Assembly: GCA_008668235.1 (NCBI GenBank)
Contig: RQCP01000014.1
Location: 31,699 to 95,698, forward strand
Source: Collinsella aerofaciens
GTDB lineage: Bacteria > Actinomycetota > Coriobacteriia > Coriobacteriales > Coriobacteriaceae
Reading direction: 5' to 3'
DNA length: 64,000 bases
Under the pieces are notes generated by a model. It worked only from the letters and a program-made list of their open reading frames with translations. It was not told the DNA's origin and searched no databases. Position numbers and translations under genes: made by a program. Positions 25,655 to 33,911 of this stretch are shown here, in pieces (the stretch's first letter is position 1; every line of letters begins with the position of its first letter).

Positions 25655-26239
25655 TTGAGCCTTAAGGTTTATCGCGGGCGTACGCTTGCCCGCAGTCAGG
25701 CGCTGCAGCTGCTGTTCCAGGCCGAGGCCACGGACAGTCCGCTCGAGCGCGTCCTCGAGGGCGATTTCCTGATCTCGAAGGGTCCCCTCGACCCCTATGC
25801 GCTGGAGCTTTGCCGCGGTGCCTACGAGCATATCGACCGCATCGACTGCGCTCTGCGCTCCGTTGCCAAGAACTGGGATCTTATGCGCATGCCCGGCGCC
25901 GACCGCAATCTGCTGCGTATCGCCGTTTACGAGATGCGTTTCCTCACCGACGAGGAGGTCTCGGACGCCATCGTGATCAACGAGGCTGTCGAGCTTGCCA
26001 AGGCCTATGGCACCGACCAGTCCGCGTCGTTCGTCAACGGCGTGCTGGGCAAGATCGCTCGCAGCGAGGAGCTGCCGGGTGAGGACCTGTACCAGGAGCT
26101 GCTAGCCGAAGATCGCGCCCGCGAGGAGGCCCAGGCTGCCGAGGCTGCCGCAAAGGTTGCGGTTGCTCAGGCTGAGGCTGGCGTGCTGGCCGAGGATGCG
26201 GATGCCGCCGGGGCTGACATCGACTCCGTCGAGGAGTAG
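25655..26239 (+). CDS. nusB: Transcription antitermination factor NusB
   Basis: Binds BoxA RNA with NusE/S10 in rRNA antitermination. The N-terminal 135 residues match NusB (RSQALQLLFQAE, then VFLSD-like helices and FVNGVLGKIA). The last 50 residues are an Ala/Glu-rich low-complexity tail not needed for the fold. TTG 25655 is the start, with AAGGAG six bases upstream and the previous stop just before. Confidence 0.92.
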   Translation: MSLKVYRGRTLARSQALQLLFQAEATDSPLERVLEGDFLISKGPLDPYALELCRGAYEHIDRIDCALRSVAKNWDLMRMPGADRNLLRIAVYEMRFLTDEEVSDAIVINEAVELAKAYGTDQSASFVNGVLGKIARSEELPGEDLYQELLAEDRAREEAQAAEAAAKVAVAQAEAGVLAEDADAAGADIDSVEE

Positions 26240-26241
26240 TC

Positions 26242-26481
26242 ATGCCAGAGGGTTCTGTCCGTAACTTCGACGAGATCTCGGACCGCTTGGACCAGATTAT
26301 CGCTACCGTTCGCTCCAAGGATACCTCCTTGGAGCGTTCGCTCGATTTGTTTGACGAGGCGATTGAGCTGGGCTCCCGCGCGGTCGATATGGTCGACAGG
26401 TTTGAGTTGACGCCGCGTGAGGCCGACAAGCTCGAGCAGGAATACGATGAGGATGCGGCAAACGAATCCCAGGATAGCTAG
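26242..26481 (+). CDS. xseB: Exodeoxyribonuclease VII small subunit
   Basis: A 79-residue helical protein matching XseB: an N-terminal FDEISDRLDQIIATVR, then SLERSLDLFDEAIELG and a short acidic tail. With XseA it forms a single-strand DNA exonuclease. GAGGAG of the nusB end serves as its ribosome-binding site. The large subunit gene, often next door, is absent here and would have to be elsewhere. Confidence 0.9.
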   Translation: MPEGSVRNFDEISDRLDQIIATVRSKDTSLERSLDLFDEAIELGSRAVDMVDRFELTPREADKLEQEYDEDAANESQDS

Positions 26482-26507
26482 GCCGCATTTCCGGATACGA
26501 ATGGTTG

Positions 26508-27320
26508 ATGGCATTCATGAAACGCGTGCGTCTTGATGACGAACTGATTTCACAGGGCATCTGCGCCGATCGCGCGGATGCCCTTCGCACTCTTATGGCC
26601 GGCTTAGTCTCGAGTGGCGGCGAGCGCTTGACTTCGCCGGGCCTTAAGGTGATCCCAGGCCTGCCGCTGCACGTGAAGGGGCGCATTCCCTATGTTGGCC
26701 GCGGCGGACTTAAGCTCGAAGGTGCGCTTGATGCTTTTGGCATCAATCCGACGGGCCTTGCCTGTCTGGATGTGGGCTGCTCTACCGGCGGCTTTACCGA
26801 TTGTCTGCTCAAGCGCGGAGCTGCGACCGTTGTCTCGGTGGACGTGGGTCGCGCCCAGTTCGATTGGTCGTTGCGTCAGGACGATCGCGTGATGCTGCAT
26901 GAGCGCACAAACGTGACGCAGCTGCCTGAGCTTGGCTATGCCGGCGCCATCGACCTGGCTGTGTGTGATGTCTCGTTTACCAGCATCGCGAACATTATCG
27001 ATGCGGTGCTGGCGTGCCTGGCGCCTACGGGTGCATTCTGCACGCTCGTAAAGCCGCAGTTTGAGGCTCCGGCGGCGCTGGTGGGCGAGGGCGGCATTGT
27101 GACCGATCCCGCCGTGCGCCGCGATACACTCGTGGCGGCGGTTGAACTCTTTGCTGCCAAGGGCCTCTTCCCGGTCGATGTGTGCGTGTCACCCATTCAT
27201 GGTGCCAAGGGCAACGTTGAGTTTTTCCTGTACGGCACGAGATTTGACCCCGGCGACCGCTCGCAAGACGAGCTGCAATTCCAGGTATCGGTTATGAGCG
27301 AGAAAGCTGCAATGCTATGA
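26508..27320 (+). CDS. tlyA: TlyA family rRNA 2'-O-methyltransferase
   Basis: A 270-residue protein with an N-terminal S4 RNA-binding domain (VRLDDELISQGICADRADAL) and an FtsJ/RrmJ-like methyltransferase domain. DVGCSTGGFTDCLL at about residue 88 is the SAM-binding motif. TlyA methylates 16S and 23S rRNA and affects capreomycin sensitivity in mycobacteria. ATG 26508 or ATG 26517 are both possible starts with weak ribosome-binding sites. It overlaps nadK by four bases. Confidence 0.9.
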   Translation: MAFMKRVRLDDELISQGICADRADALRTLMAGLVSSGGERLTSPGLKVIPGLPLHVKGRIPYVGRGGLKLEGALDAFGINPTGLACLDVGCSTGGFTDCLLKRGAATVVSVDVGRAQFDWSLRQDDRVMLHERTNVTQLPELGYAGAIDLAVCDVSFTSIANIIDAVLACLAPTGAFCTLVKPQFEAPAALVGEGGIVTDPAVRRDTLVAAVELFAAKGLFPVDVCVSPIHGAKGNVEFFLYGTRFDPGDRSQDELQFQVSVMSEKAAML

Positions 27321-28177
27321 AGGTCTTTCTGGTTCCCAATTATTACAAGCAAGAGGCGGTCGAGAGCGGCTTGATGCTCGAGCTTTGGCTGACGCGCCAG
27401 GGCTATGAAGTCGCATGGGCTGCCGACCAGCGATCGAAGATTCAAAGCACGCCTGATATTGATGGCTCCGATCTGGTCATTACGCTCGGCGGGGACGGTA
27501 CGTTGCTGCGCGCTGCCCGCATCCTCAACCATCGCGAGATTCCTATCCTCGGTCTTTCCTATGGTCACCTGGGCTTTTTAACTGCTGCGAGTCCCGAGGA
27601 GCGCGACATTCTGCAGGTCGTAAGCGACGCCCTGTCCGGCGAGCTGCATGTGAGCCGTCGCGCCACCATCGCTGCGGATATCGTGTCCGTGCGCGAAGAC
27701 GGTACGAAGGATGTCGTGCGCACGTTCGCCCTCAACGACATGGCGCTCACGCGCGGCCCCCTGTCCGATATGGTCGAGTTTGACATCACGGTGTCCGGCC
27801 ACCATATCGATCGCCTGCGTGGCGACGGCGTGGTCGTGTCCACGGCGACCGGCTCCACTGGCTATGCACTATCCGCAGGCGGCCCCATCGTGAGCCCCGA
27901 CTATACGGGCATGGTCTGCGTACCCATTGCGCCGCACACCATTCAGGCTCGTGCCTTTTTGACTTCGCCGAGTGATGTCGTCGAGATCTTTATGTCTGAT
28001 GACCGTCCGAGTGTTCCGGCGATTGCTATCGATGGACAGTTTATTACCTGCGACGGCACCGTTGAGAGCGTGGCTGTGCGCCGCGGGCCCGGAGATGTGC
28101 TGCTCCTCGATTACGGCCCCGAGAGCTTCTATAACTCGGTGAGCCGCGTTTTCTACGGAGTCCGTCATGATCGATGA
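27317..28177 (+). CDS. nadK: NAD kinase
   Basis: Phosphorylates NAD to NADP. The 286-residue protein has the ATP/NAD-kinase signature GGDGTLLRAARI, the NDMALTRG motif, and STATGSTGYALSAGGPIV in the C-terminal domain. Start ATG 27317 overlaps tlyA; the gene overlaps recN by 11 bases. The tlyA-nadK-recN order is conserved in many Gram-positive bacteria. Confidence 0.96.
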   Translation: MKVFLVPNYYKQEAVESGLMLELWLTRQGYEVAWAADQRSKIQSTPDIDGSDLVITLGGDGTLLRAARILNHREIPILGLSYGHLGFLTAASPEERDILQVVSDALSGELHVSRRATIAADIVSVREDGTKDVVRTFALNDMALTRGPLSDMVEFDITVSGHHIDRLRGDGVVVSTATGSTGYALSAGGPIVSPDYTGMVCVPIAPHTIQARAFLTSPSDVVEIFMSDDRPSVPAIAIDGQFITCDGTVESVAVRRGPGDVLLLDYGPESFYNSVSRVFYGVRHDR

Positions 28178-29795
28178 GCTGCAGGTTTCTAACATTGCAC
28201 TCATTCGCGAGGCGACGCTGGTTCCGAGCGCGGGCCTAACGGTTCTGACCGGAGAAACCGGCGCCGGCAAGACCGCGCTGCTCTCGGCCCTCAAGCTTAT
28301 TTTGGGCGAGCGCGCGGATTCTTCGACGGTGCGCGAGGGCGAGGCGCTTGCTAGCGTTGAGGCGCGGCTGTTCGACGGTCCACACGACACGGAGGGTTTC
28401 ACGGTCCAGCGTAGCCTTTCTGCCGAGGGCCGCAGCCGCGTGAAGATTGACGGCCGCATCGCCAGTGTGCGCGAGCTTTCGGAGCGCGTTGGCGTGATGA
28501 TGGATCTGTGCGGCCAACACGAGCACCAGCGCTTGCTCGATCCGGCGCATCATGTTGCGATGGTCGATGCCTGGGCAGGGCGCCCTGCATTCGAGGCGCT
28601 CGAGCACTACCGCGCCTGCTTTAAGGCTTCGCGCGCTGCCGCTAAGGAGGTTCGACGTGTCGAAGAGACCTCGCGTGCGCAGGGGAGCCGCGTCGAGGAA
28701 GCGCGTTTTGCCCTCGAGCGCATCGGCGAGGTCGACCCCAAGCCAGGCGAGTATGAGGAACTCGAGGAACTGCTGCCGCGCTCCGAACATGCCGAGGTAC
28801 TGGTTGCCACGGCTAACGATGCCCATGCATCGCTTGCCGCCGAAGGGGGAGCGCTCGATGCCGTGAACAGTGCCGTGGCGGAGCTTTCCCGAATGGCTAC
28901 CGTCGATCGCAAACTGGGCGACATTGCCGATGCACTTTCGGATGCCTGCATTTCTCTTGAGGATTGCGCGAACGAGCTTCGTTCCTATCGCGATGGGGTC
29001 GCCTTCGATCCTCGCGAGCTCGCTCGCATGCGCGAGCGGTATTCCGACCTCAAGGGCCTGCTGCGTCAGTGGGGTCCGACCATGGACGATGTCTTTGCCA
29101 TGCGCGACCGCTCACAAGAGCTGCTGTCGCTGGTCGATGATGGCGATGAACAGATCAAAAAGGCGCGTGAGGCACTCGGGAGCGCCGAGCGCGAGCTGTT
29201 CGCTGCTGCCAGGGCACTTAAGCGCGCTCGCAATACGGCGGCCCCGCGCTTCTGCCACGAGGTCGGCCGCCAGATGGCTCGCTTGGAGATGGGCGGTGCC
29301 GAGCTCGTCTGGGAGTCGCGCGATCTTCCCCGTGCTGAGTGGACGCCCGTTGGTCCTTCGAGCTACGAGCTGCTATACCGCAGCGGTGCCGGCTTGACGC
29401 CACGTCCCCTGCGCCGCATTGCGTCGGGCGGCGAGCTCAGCCGCGTCATGCTGGCAAGCAAGGTCGTCCTCGGTAACGCGGACGGTGTTGATACGCTGGT
29501 GTTTGACGAGGTCGATGCTGGTGTCGGTGGCTCCACGGCGCGTGCGCTCGCGGGCGTGCTGGCAGATCTCGCCGCTACGCATCAGGTGATTGTCGTAACC
29601 CACTTGGCGCAGGTCGCCGTCATGGCTGACAAGCATTATGTCGTCAGCAAGGAACCGGGCGATGTTCCCCAGACGCATTTGGACGAGGTAACCGGCGAAA
29701 CGCGTACCGCCGAGATCGCCCGCATGTTGAGCGGCGATCAGTCCGAGGCAAGCCTGGCGCACGCCAAGCAGATGCTCGAAGAAGCTCGAGGTTAG
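28167..29795 (+). CDS. recN: DNA repair protein RecN
   Basis: An SMC-like ATPase acting in double-strand break repair. The 542 residues show Walker A GETGAGKTALL near the N-terminus, the CGQHEHQRLLDP motif typical of RecN, a central coiled coil with two helical arms, and a C-terminal signature and Walker B (SGGELSRVMLASK, TLVFDEVDAGVGG). Length is normal. It ends the efp-recN operon at a bidirectional hairpin. Confidence 0.95.
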   Translation: MIDELQVSNIALIREATLVPSAGLTVLTGETGAGKTALLSALKLILGERADSSTVREGEALASVEARLFDGPHDTEGFTVQRSLSAEGRSRVKIDGRIASVRELSERVGVMMDLCGQHEHQRLLDPAHHVAMVDAWAGRPAFEALEHYRACFKASRAAAKEVRRVEETSRAQGSRVEEARFALERIGEVDPKPGEYEELEELLPRSEHAEVLVATANDAHASLAAEGGALDAVNSAVAELSRMATVDRKLGDIADALSDACISLEDCANELRSYRDGVAFDPRELARMRERYSDLKGLLRQWGPTMDDVFAMRDRSQELLSLVDDGDEQIKKAREALGSAERELFAAARALKRARNTAAPRFCHEVGRQMARLEMGGAELVWESRDLPRAEWTPVGPSSYELLYRSGAGLTPRPLRRIASGGELSRVMLASKVVLGNADGVDTLVFDEVDAGVGGSTARALAGVLADLAATHQVIVVTHLAQVAVMADKHYVVSKEPGDVPQTHLDEVTGETRTAEIARMLSGDQSEASLAHAKQMLEEARG

Positions 29796-29813
29796 GTCGT
29801 ATCAGCGGTGTTG

Positions 29814-29846
29814 GTGGGACAAAATAGACTGAATTTTTTGTCCCAC
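29814..29846. terminator. Bidirectional terminator between recN and the RpiR gene
   Basis: GTGGGACAAAA (29814-29824) pairs with TTTTTTGTCCCAC (29834-29846). Both sides carry runs that suit termination of converging transcripts. Confidence 0.8.
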
Positions 29847-29854
29847 TTCGCGTT

Positions 29855-30712
29855 TTACTCCACAACCTTATCCGGCTGGATGAGCTCCTCGTAGTAGCTG
29901 ATATGCTCACGCGCGTCTTCAATCTCGGGCAGCAGGAAGTTGTAGATGACTTCGATGATCATCGTGGCACTGATCTTGGAGAACGCAAAGTCGCCTGTCG
30001 TCAGCAGCGCTTCGTGGTTGACGGTATTAAAAGTGTAGTCTGCCAGGCGCGCGAGTGGGGATTTGCTGTCACTGCTGATGACGACTACGGTTGCGCCGCA
30101 GTTGCGAGCCGCTTTTGCCATGCGATTCAATCGGCGCGATTTGCCGGAGTTTGAGATAAGCACGATGACGTCACCCGGGAGTAACGTGAGCGCAAAGCCG
30201 ATTGATGTCTCGCTAATGGTGCTCGCCATGCAGCGCAGGCCCAGCTGCGAAAACTTAAACGTCGCATCGAGCGCGACCGCGTTCGTATTGCCCACAGCTG
30301 CAAACTCAATAACCCCTGCATGCTTAAGGGCATGCACAACAGCCGCCAGCGTATCGTGGTCGATACCGTCGATGGTCGCATTAAGCTCGCTCACCTTGGC
30401 AGCCAGGATGTTCTTGAGGCTCTGCTCCATATTGTCGAGCGAGACCTCGTCGGTCAGGCCCTCGTTGCGCTGGCTTTCCAAATCCCTCGCCAACGAAAAC
30501 TGAAAGCTGCGGAAGCTGCCAAACCCAAGCTTGCGGCAGAAGCGCGAAACGGTCGCCTCGGACGTGGCAGCGGCGCGCGAGAGCTGAGCCGCCGTGAGGC
30601 GTGGAGCCTCGGACTGGTGCTCCAATATATAGTCGACAATGCGCTGCTCGGACTCGCTGTATCCCTGATGAGTGCTAATGAGGGAAAGTGCGCTCTTGCT
30701 ACTATCGGTCAT
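29855..30712 (-). CDS. MurR/RpiR family transcriptional regulator
   Basis: A 285-residue regulator with an N-terminal helix-turn-helix (AATSEATVSRFCRKLGFGSF) and a C-terminal SIS sugar-phosphate-binding domain (GDVIVLISNSGKSRRLNRMA). The family senses phosphosugars and controls catabolic or PTS genes. The start at 30712 has CAGGAG upstream; the frame extends further but without a site. It is divergent from the PTS EIIBCA gene, which it probably regulates through the palindrome at 30820-30848. Confidence 0.88.
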   Translation of the reverse strand: MTDSSKSALSLISTHQGYSESEQRIVDYILEHQSEAPRLTAAQLSRAAATSEATVSRFCRKLGFGSFRSFQFSLARDLESQRNEGLTDEVSLDNMEQSLKNILAAKVSELNATIDGIDHDTLAAVVHALKHAGVIEFAAVGNTNAVALDATFKFSQLGLRCMASTISETSIGFALTLLPGDVIVLISNSGKSRRLNRMAKAARNCGATVVVISSDSKSPLARLADYTFNTVNHEALLTTGDFAFSKISATMIIEVIYNFLLPEIEDAREHISYYEELIQPDKVVE

Positions 30713-30819
30713 GGATGGCTCCTGGTTGGCATGAAAATCTAATTTGATTCGCAATGCCATAGTATACGGGCATTTTCAATTACAAGATACACCTTGCCGT
30801 TTCAAGTGTTGATGGTAAA

Positions 30820-30848
30820 CTTTCATCTACCGTTTACGGTTATGAAAG
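30820..30848. promoter_or_regulatory. Palindromic operator candidate between rpiR-like and PTS genes
   Basis: CTTTCAT and ATGAAAG (30820-30826, 30842-30848) enclose a second dyad, ACCG-TTTA-CGGT. The 29-base near-perfect palindrome lies in the 272-bp divergent intergenic region, where an RpiR dimer could act on both genes. Assignment to this regulator is inferred from position. Confidence 0.6.
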
Positions 30849-30984
30849 AACCTTTCACCGGAGAATTGCACCTTGTCTCTTCTCACGCGGACGGTAGGTT
30901 GGTATCTTTCAGTTGTGGAAAAACGCGCATCGAAGCGCGTGTAGGGGAGCGCCCGCGGGCGCTGTACTAAAGAAGGAGGGACAC

Positions 30985-32988
30985 ATGGCTAAGTTTGACA
31001 TCATCGCCGCGACCGGTTGCCCGACCGGCATTGCGCACACCTTCATGGCGAAGGAGGCGCTGGAGAAGGCAGCTGCTGAGCGCGGTCTGACCATTAAGGT
31101 CGAGACTCATGGCCAGGTCGGTGTCGAGAACGAGCTCACCAAGAGTGAGATCGCTGGTGCCAAGGCCGTCGTTGTCGCAGCAGACAAGGATGTCCAGGCT
31201 GAGCGTTTCGCCGGTAAGCCCATGGTTTCCGTTGGTGTTTCCAAGGCCCTGTCCGTTGAGGCCGCCGGTAAGTTGATTGACCGCGCGCTCGCCGCCAAGG
31301 GCGACGACACGGTTGCCGCTGCCGCCGATGTCGAGGACGAGGTCGAGGAGAAGGAGTCCATCGGTCACGTCATCTACAAGCACCTCATGAACGGCGTCAG
31401 CCACATGCTGGTCTTCGTCGTTGCCGGTGGTGTTCTGACCGCCATTTCGTTCCTGTGGGGCATCACGTCCTTTGATTCGACGGCTGCCGACTACAACAGC
31501 TTTGCCGCGATGCTCAAGATTATCGGCGGTATCGCCATGAACCTCATGGTTCCGGTGCTCTCCGCTTACATCGCCGAGTCCATCGGCAAGCGCCCGGCGC
31601 TCGTCCCCGGTTTCGTCGCCGGTATGATTGCCATCCAGGGCTTGCCTGTTAACGCCGATACCGGCATGATCGACGCCGGTGGCGCAGGTGTGGGCTTTGG
31701 CTTCCTAGGCGGCATCGTCGGCGGCTTCCTCGCTGGCTATGTCATCCTGCTGCTCGAGAAGGTTTTCTCTAAAATTCCTGCGAGCCTTAATGGCCTAAAG
31801 GCAATCTTCCTGTATCCGCTGTGCTCTACCGCCATCGTCGGTCTGGTCATGCTCGGTATTTCCGGCCCCATGGCTGCCATTAACCAGGGCATGATGGATT
31901 TCCTGCAGAGCCTCGGTAACTCCGGTCCGGTGATCCTTGGCCTGGCCATCGGCTGCATGTGCGCCTTTGATATGGGCGGCCCGGTCAACAAGGCTGCTTA
32001 CGCTACTGGCACCTTCCTGCTCGGTACCGCTCTCGAAGCTGGCGTCGGCACCGAGACCTACAACTTCGGCACCAACTTCATGGCTGCCGTCTCCGCCGCT
32101 TGCATCGTTCCGCCGCTGATCACCACCTTCGCCGTCGTTGTCGGCAAGAAGTACTTCAGCCAGGAGGATCATGACGCCGGTATCGTCAACCTCATCCTTG
32201 GTTGCACCCACATCACCGAGGGCGCCATTCCGTTCATGACCAAGAACATCTGGCCCGTTATGCCCATCATGATGCTCGGTTCTTCCATCGCTTCCATCTT
32301 GACCATCTTCTTCAACGTTCACGATCCGGCGCCTCACGGCGGCTTCCTGGTCCTGCCCGTTGTCGAGAACGGTCCGCTGTGGGTCCTCGCGATCCTCATC
32401 GGCGCCGTGGTCGGTGGCATCCTGTTCGTGGCTTTCAAGAAGTACGACTTCGAGAAGAACCAGAAGCCCGCTCCTGCAACCAAGCCGGTTGAGGCCCCCA
32501 AGGCCGCTGCCGTCGAGGCCCCCAAGGCCGAGGCTGCTGACTTCGTGAAGGTCGAGAACGTCTTTGTCGCCGAGGACTTCGCTTCTCGTGACGAGGCTCT
32601 GAGCTTCGTTTCCAACCAGGCTGTCAAGGCCGGTATCGCCAGCGACGCCGACGCCGTGATGAACGCCTTCCTGGCCCGCGAGGCCGAGGGCACCACGGGC
32701 ATGATGGAGGGCTTCGCCATCCCGCATGCCAAGTCCGACGCCATTACCGAGGCTGCCGTCATCGTCGTCAAGGACGAGTCCGGCGTGACCGGTTGGGACA
32801 CCATGGACGGCGCTCCCGTCAACGTTGCCATCGCCCTGCTCATCCCGGGCGCTCAGGCTGGAACCACGCACCTCAAGATCCTGTCCAAGGTCGCCGAGGC
32901 GCTTATGGACGAGGACTTCCGTGCCACCGTCAAGGGTTCCACCGACGCCGCCGAGATCGCCAAGACGATCAACGCCCGCCTGGTCTAA
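30985..32988 (+). CDS. PTS fructose-type transporter, fused EIIB-EIIC-EIIA
   Basis: Imports and phosphorylates a sugar, probably fructose. The 667 residues run EIIB (phospho-Cys12 in ATGCPTGIAHTF), an EIIC membrane domain of about eight to ten helices (about 130-480), an Ala/Pro/Lys linker, then EIIA with phospho-His581 in AIPHAKSD. The B-C-A order differs from the A-B-C and B-B-C fusions best known for FruA. AGGAGGG precedes ATG 30985. With ptsH, ptsI and two PfkB kinases downstream, this forms a complete uptake module. Confidence 0.92.
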   Translation: MAKFDIIAATGCPTGIAHTFMAKEALEKAAAERGLTIKVETHGQVGVENELTKSEIAGAKAVVVAADKDVQAERFAGKPMVSVGVSKALSVEAAGKLIDRALAAKGDDTVAAAADVEDEVEEKESIGHVIYKHLMNGVSHMLVFVVAGGVLTAISFLWGITSFDSTAADYNSFAAMLKIIGGIAMNLMVPVLSAYIAESIGKRPALVPGFVAGMIAIQGLPVNADTGMIDAGGAGVGFGFLGGIVGGFLAGYVILLLEKVFSKIPASLNGLKAIFLYPLCSTAIVGLVMLGISGPMAAINQGMMDFLQSLGNSGPVILGLAIGCMCAFDMGGPVNKAAYATGTFLLGTALEAGVGTETYNFGTNFMAAVSAACIVPPLITTFAVVVGKKYFSQEDHDAGIVNLILGCTHITEGAIPFMTKNIWPVMPIMMLGSSIASILTIFFNVHDPAPHGGFLVLPVVENGPLWVLAILIGAVVGGILFVAFKKYDFEKNQKPAPATKPVEAPKAAAVEAPKAEAADFVKVENVFVAEDFASRDEALSFVSNQAVKAGIASDADAVMNAFLAREAEGTTGMMEGFAIPHAKSDAITEAAVIVVKDESGVTGWDTMDGAPVNVAIALLIPGAQAGTTHLKILSKVAEALMDEDFRATVKGSTDAAEIAKTINARLV

Positions 32989-33022
32989 TCCCCCAGCCCG
33001 CGAATAACATCGCCCCCTGTAC

Positions 33023-33060
33023 AAAAGGCGAGGACTCCACCAGGAGCCCCCGCCTTTTTT
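33023..33060 (+). terminator. Rho-independent terminator after the PTS gene
   Basis: AAAAGGCG and CGCCTTTTTT enclose GGACTCC-ACCA-GGAGCCC. The stem is strong and ends in six T residues. Confidence 0.88.
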
Positions 33061-33065
33061 CATTC

Positions 33066-33150
33066 CCTTCTGTAAGTTGCGGTGAAATAGGGACTGTTTA
33101 AACGTTTCAACCGCAAAATCAGTCCCTATTTCACCGCAACTTACAGAAGG
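33066..33150. repeat. Palindromic repeat, family A, copy 1
   Basis: Arms 33066-33096 and 33120-33150 are exact reverse complements over 31 bases. They contain AAGTTGCGGTGAAATAGG and its complement, with a 23-base loop. The same core recurs at 63691-63759. No ORF is inside. Nothing beyond sequence identity is known about its function. Confidence 0.9.
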
Positions 33151-33247
33151 ACAAAGAGGGAACTGCCCATTGAGTTTTTGTCGCGAACAGATCCTCAGCC
33201 AGAATTCCGTTCCGCCGATATTGCTCTGGACCGACCGAGTTTCCGCA

Positions 33248-33376
33248 GCTCGCCCGCCGGGCGGGACGATTAAGTTTGTCGCGAGTTCCGCACGCAAAGG
33301 AAAGCACTTAATGTGCTTTCCGTCTTGCGCAGGACTGTAGAGCAGCAAACTTAACCGTCCCACCCGGCGGGCGAGC
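33248..33376. repeat. Long palindromic element before ptsH
   Basis: Arms 33248-33278 and 33346-33376 pair over 31 bases with two G-U-compatible changes (GCTCGCCCGCCGGG start). A second hairpin, GGAAAGCAC-TTAAT-GTGCTTTCC, sits inside at 33299-33321. It is unrelated in sequence to the palindrome at 33066. Bases 33151-33247 show no gene. Bases 33381-33514 should hold the ptsH promoter; TAATAT at 33441-33446 is a weak candidate. Confidence 0.85.
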
Positions 33377-33514
33377 GCAGGGATACGACATCTGTCCAAC
33401 AATTCGTGTGAAACACAATGAAAAACCGTTTGATGTGAGTTAATATAAACAACGTCGTGAATCTGACTCCTGCCACATACATGACAGGGGTTAAACACAA
33501 AAAAGGAGTCAACT

Positions 33515-33778
33515 ATGGTTTCTGAGAAGGCTACCCTCGTTAATCCTCAGGGTCTGCACATGCGTCCGGCTGGTCTGTTCGCCTCCACCATGGGCAAGTA
33601 CGCCTGTGACGTGACGGTCGTCACCCCCGAGAAGGAGGTCAACGGCAAGTCCCCGATGGCCCTCATGGCTGCTGGTATCCCCTGCGGTACCGAGGTCGAG
33701 GTCAAGTGCGACGGCGCCGACGAGGCCGAGGCTCTAGCTGCTGCCATCGAGCTCATCAAGAGCGGTCTTGGCGAGTAG
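33515..33778 (+). CDS. ptsH: Phosphocarrier protein HPr
   Basis: Small phosphotransfer protein of the PTS. The 87 residues carry phospho-His15 in GLHMRPAG and Ser46 in GKSPMALM, the site that HPr kinase phosphorylates in Firmicutes. No HPr kinase is in view, so regulation at Ser46 is unknown. AAAGGAG precedes ATG 33515. It lies between the sugar permease and enzyme I. Confidence 0.96.
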   Translation: MVSEKATLVNPQGLHMRPAGLFASTMGKYACDVTVVTPEKEVNGKSPMALMAAGIPCGTEVEVKCDGADEAEALAAAIELIKSGLGE

Positions 33779-33911
33779 AACTCAAACGGGTCGCATGTTG
33801 AACAACTAAGTTCATATTTGGGGGCGCAGTGACCTGTTGTAAGGTAACTGCGCTCTTTTGTCATGGATATGGCAAAACGCTTTATCACATGACACGGAGA
33901 GAGGAATGGGA

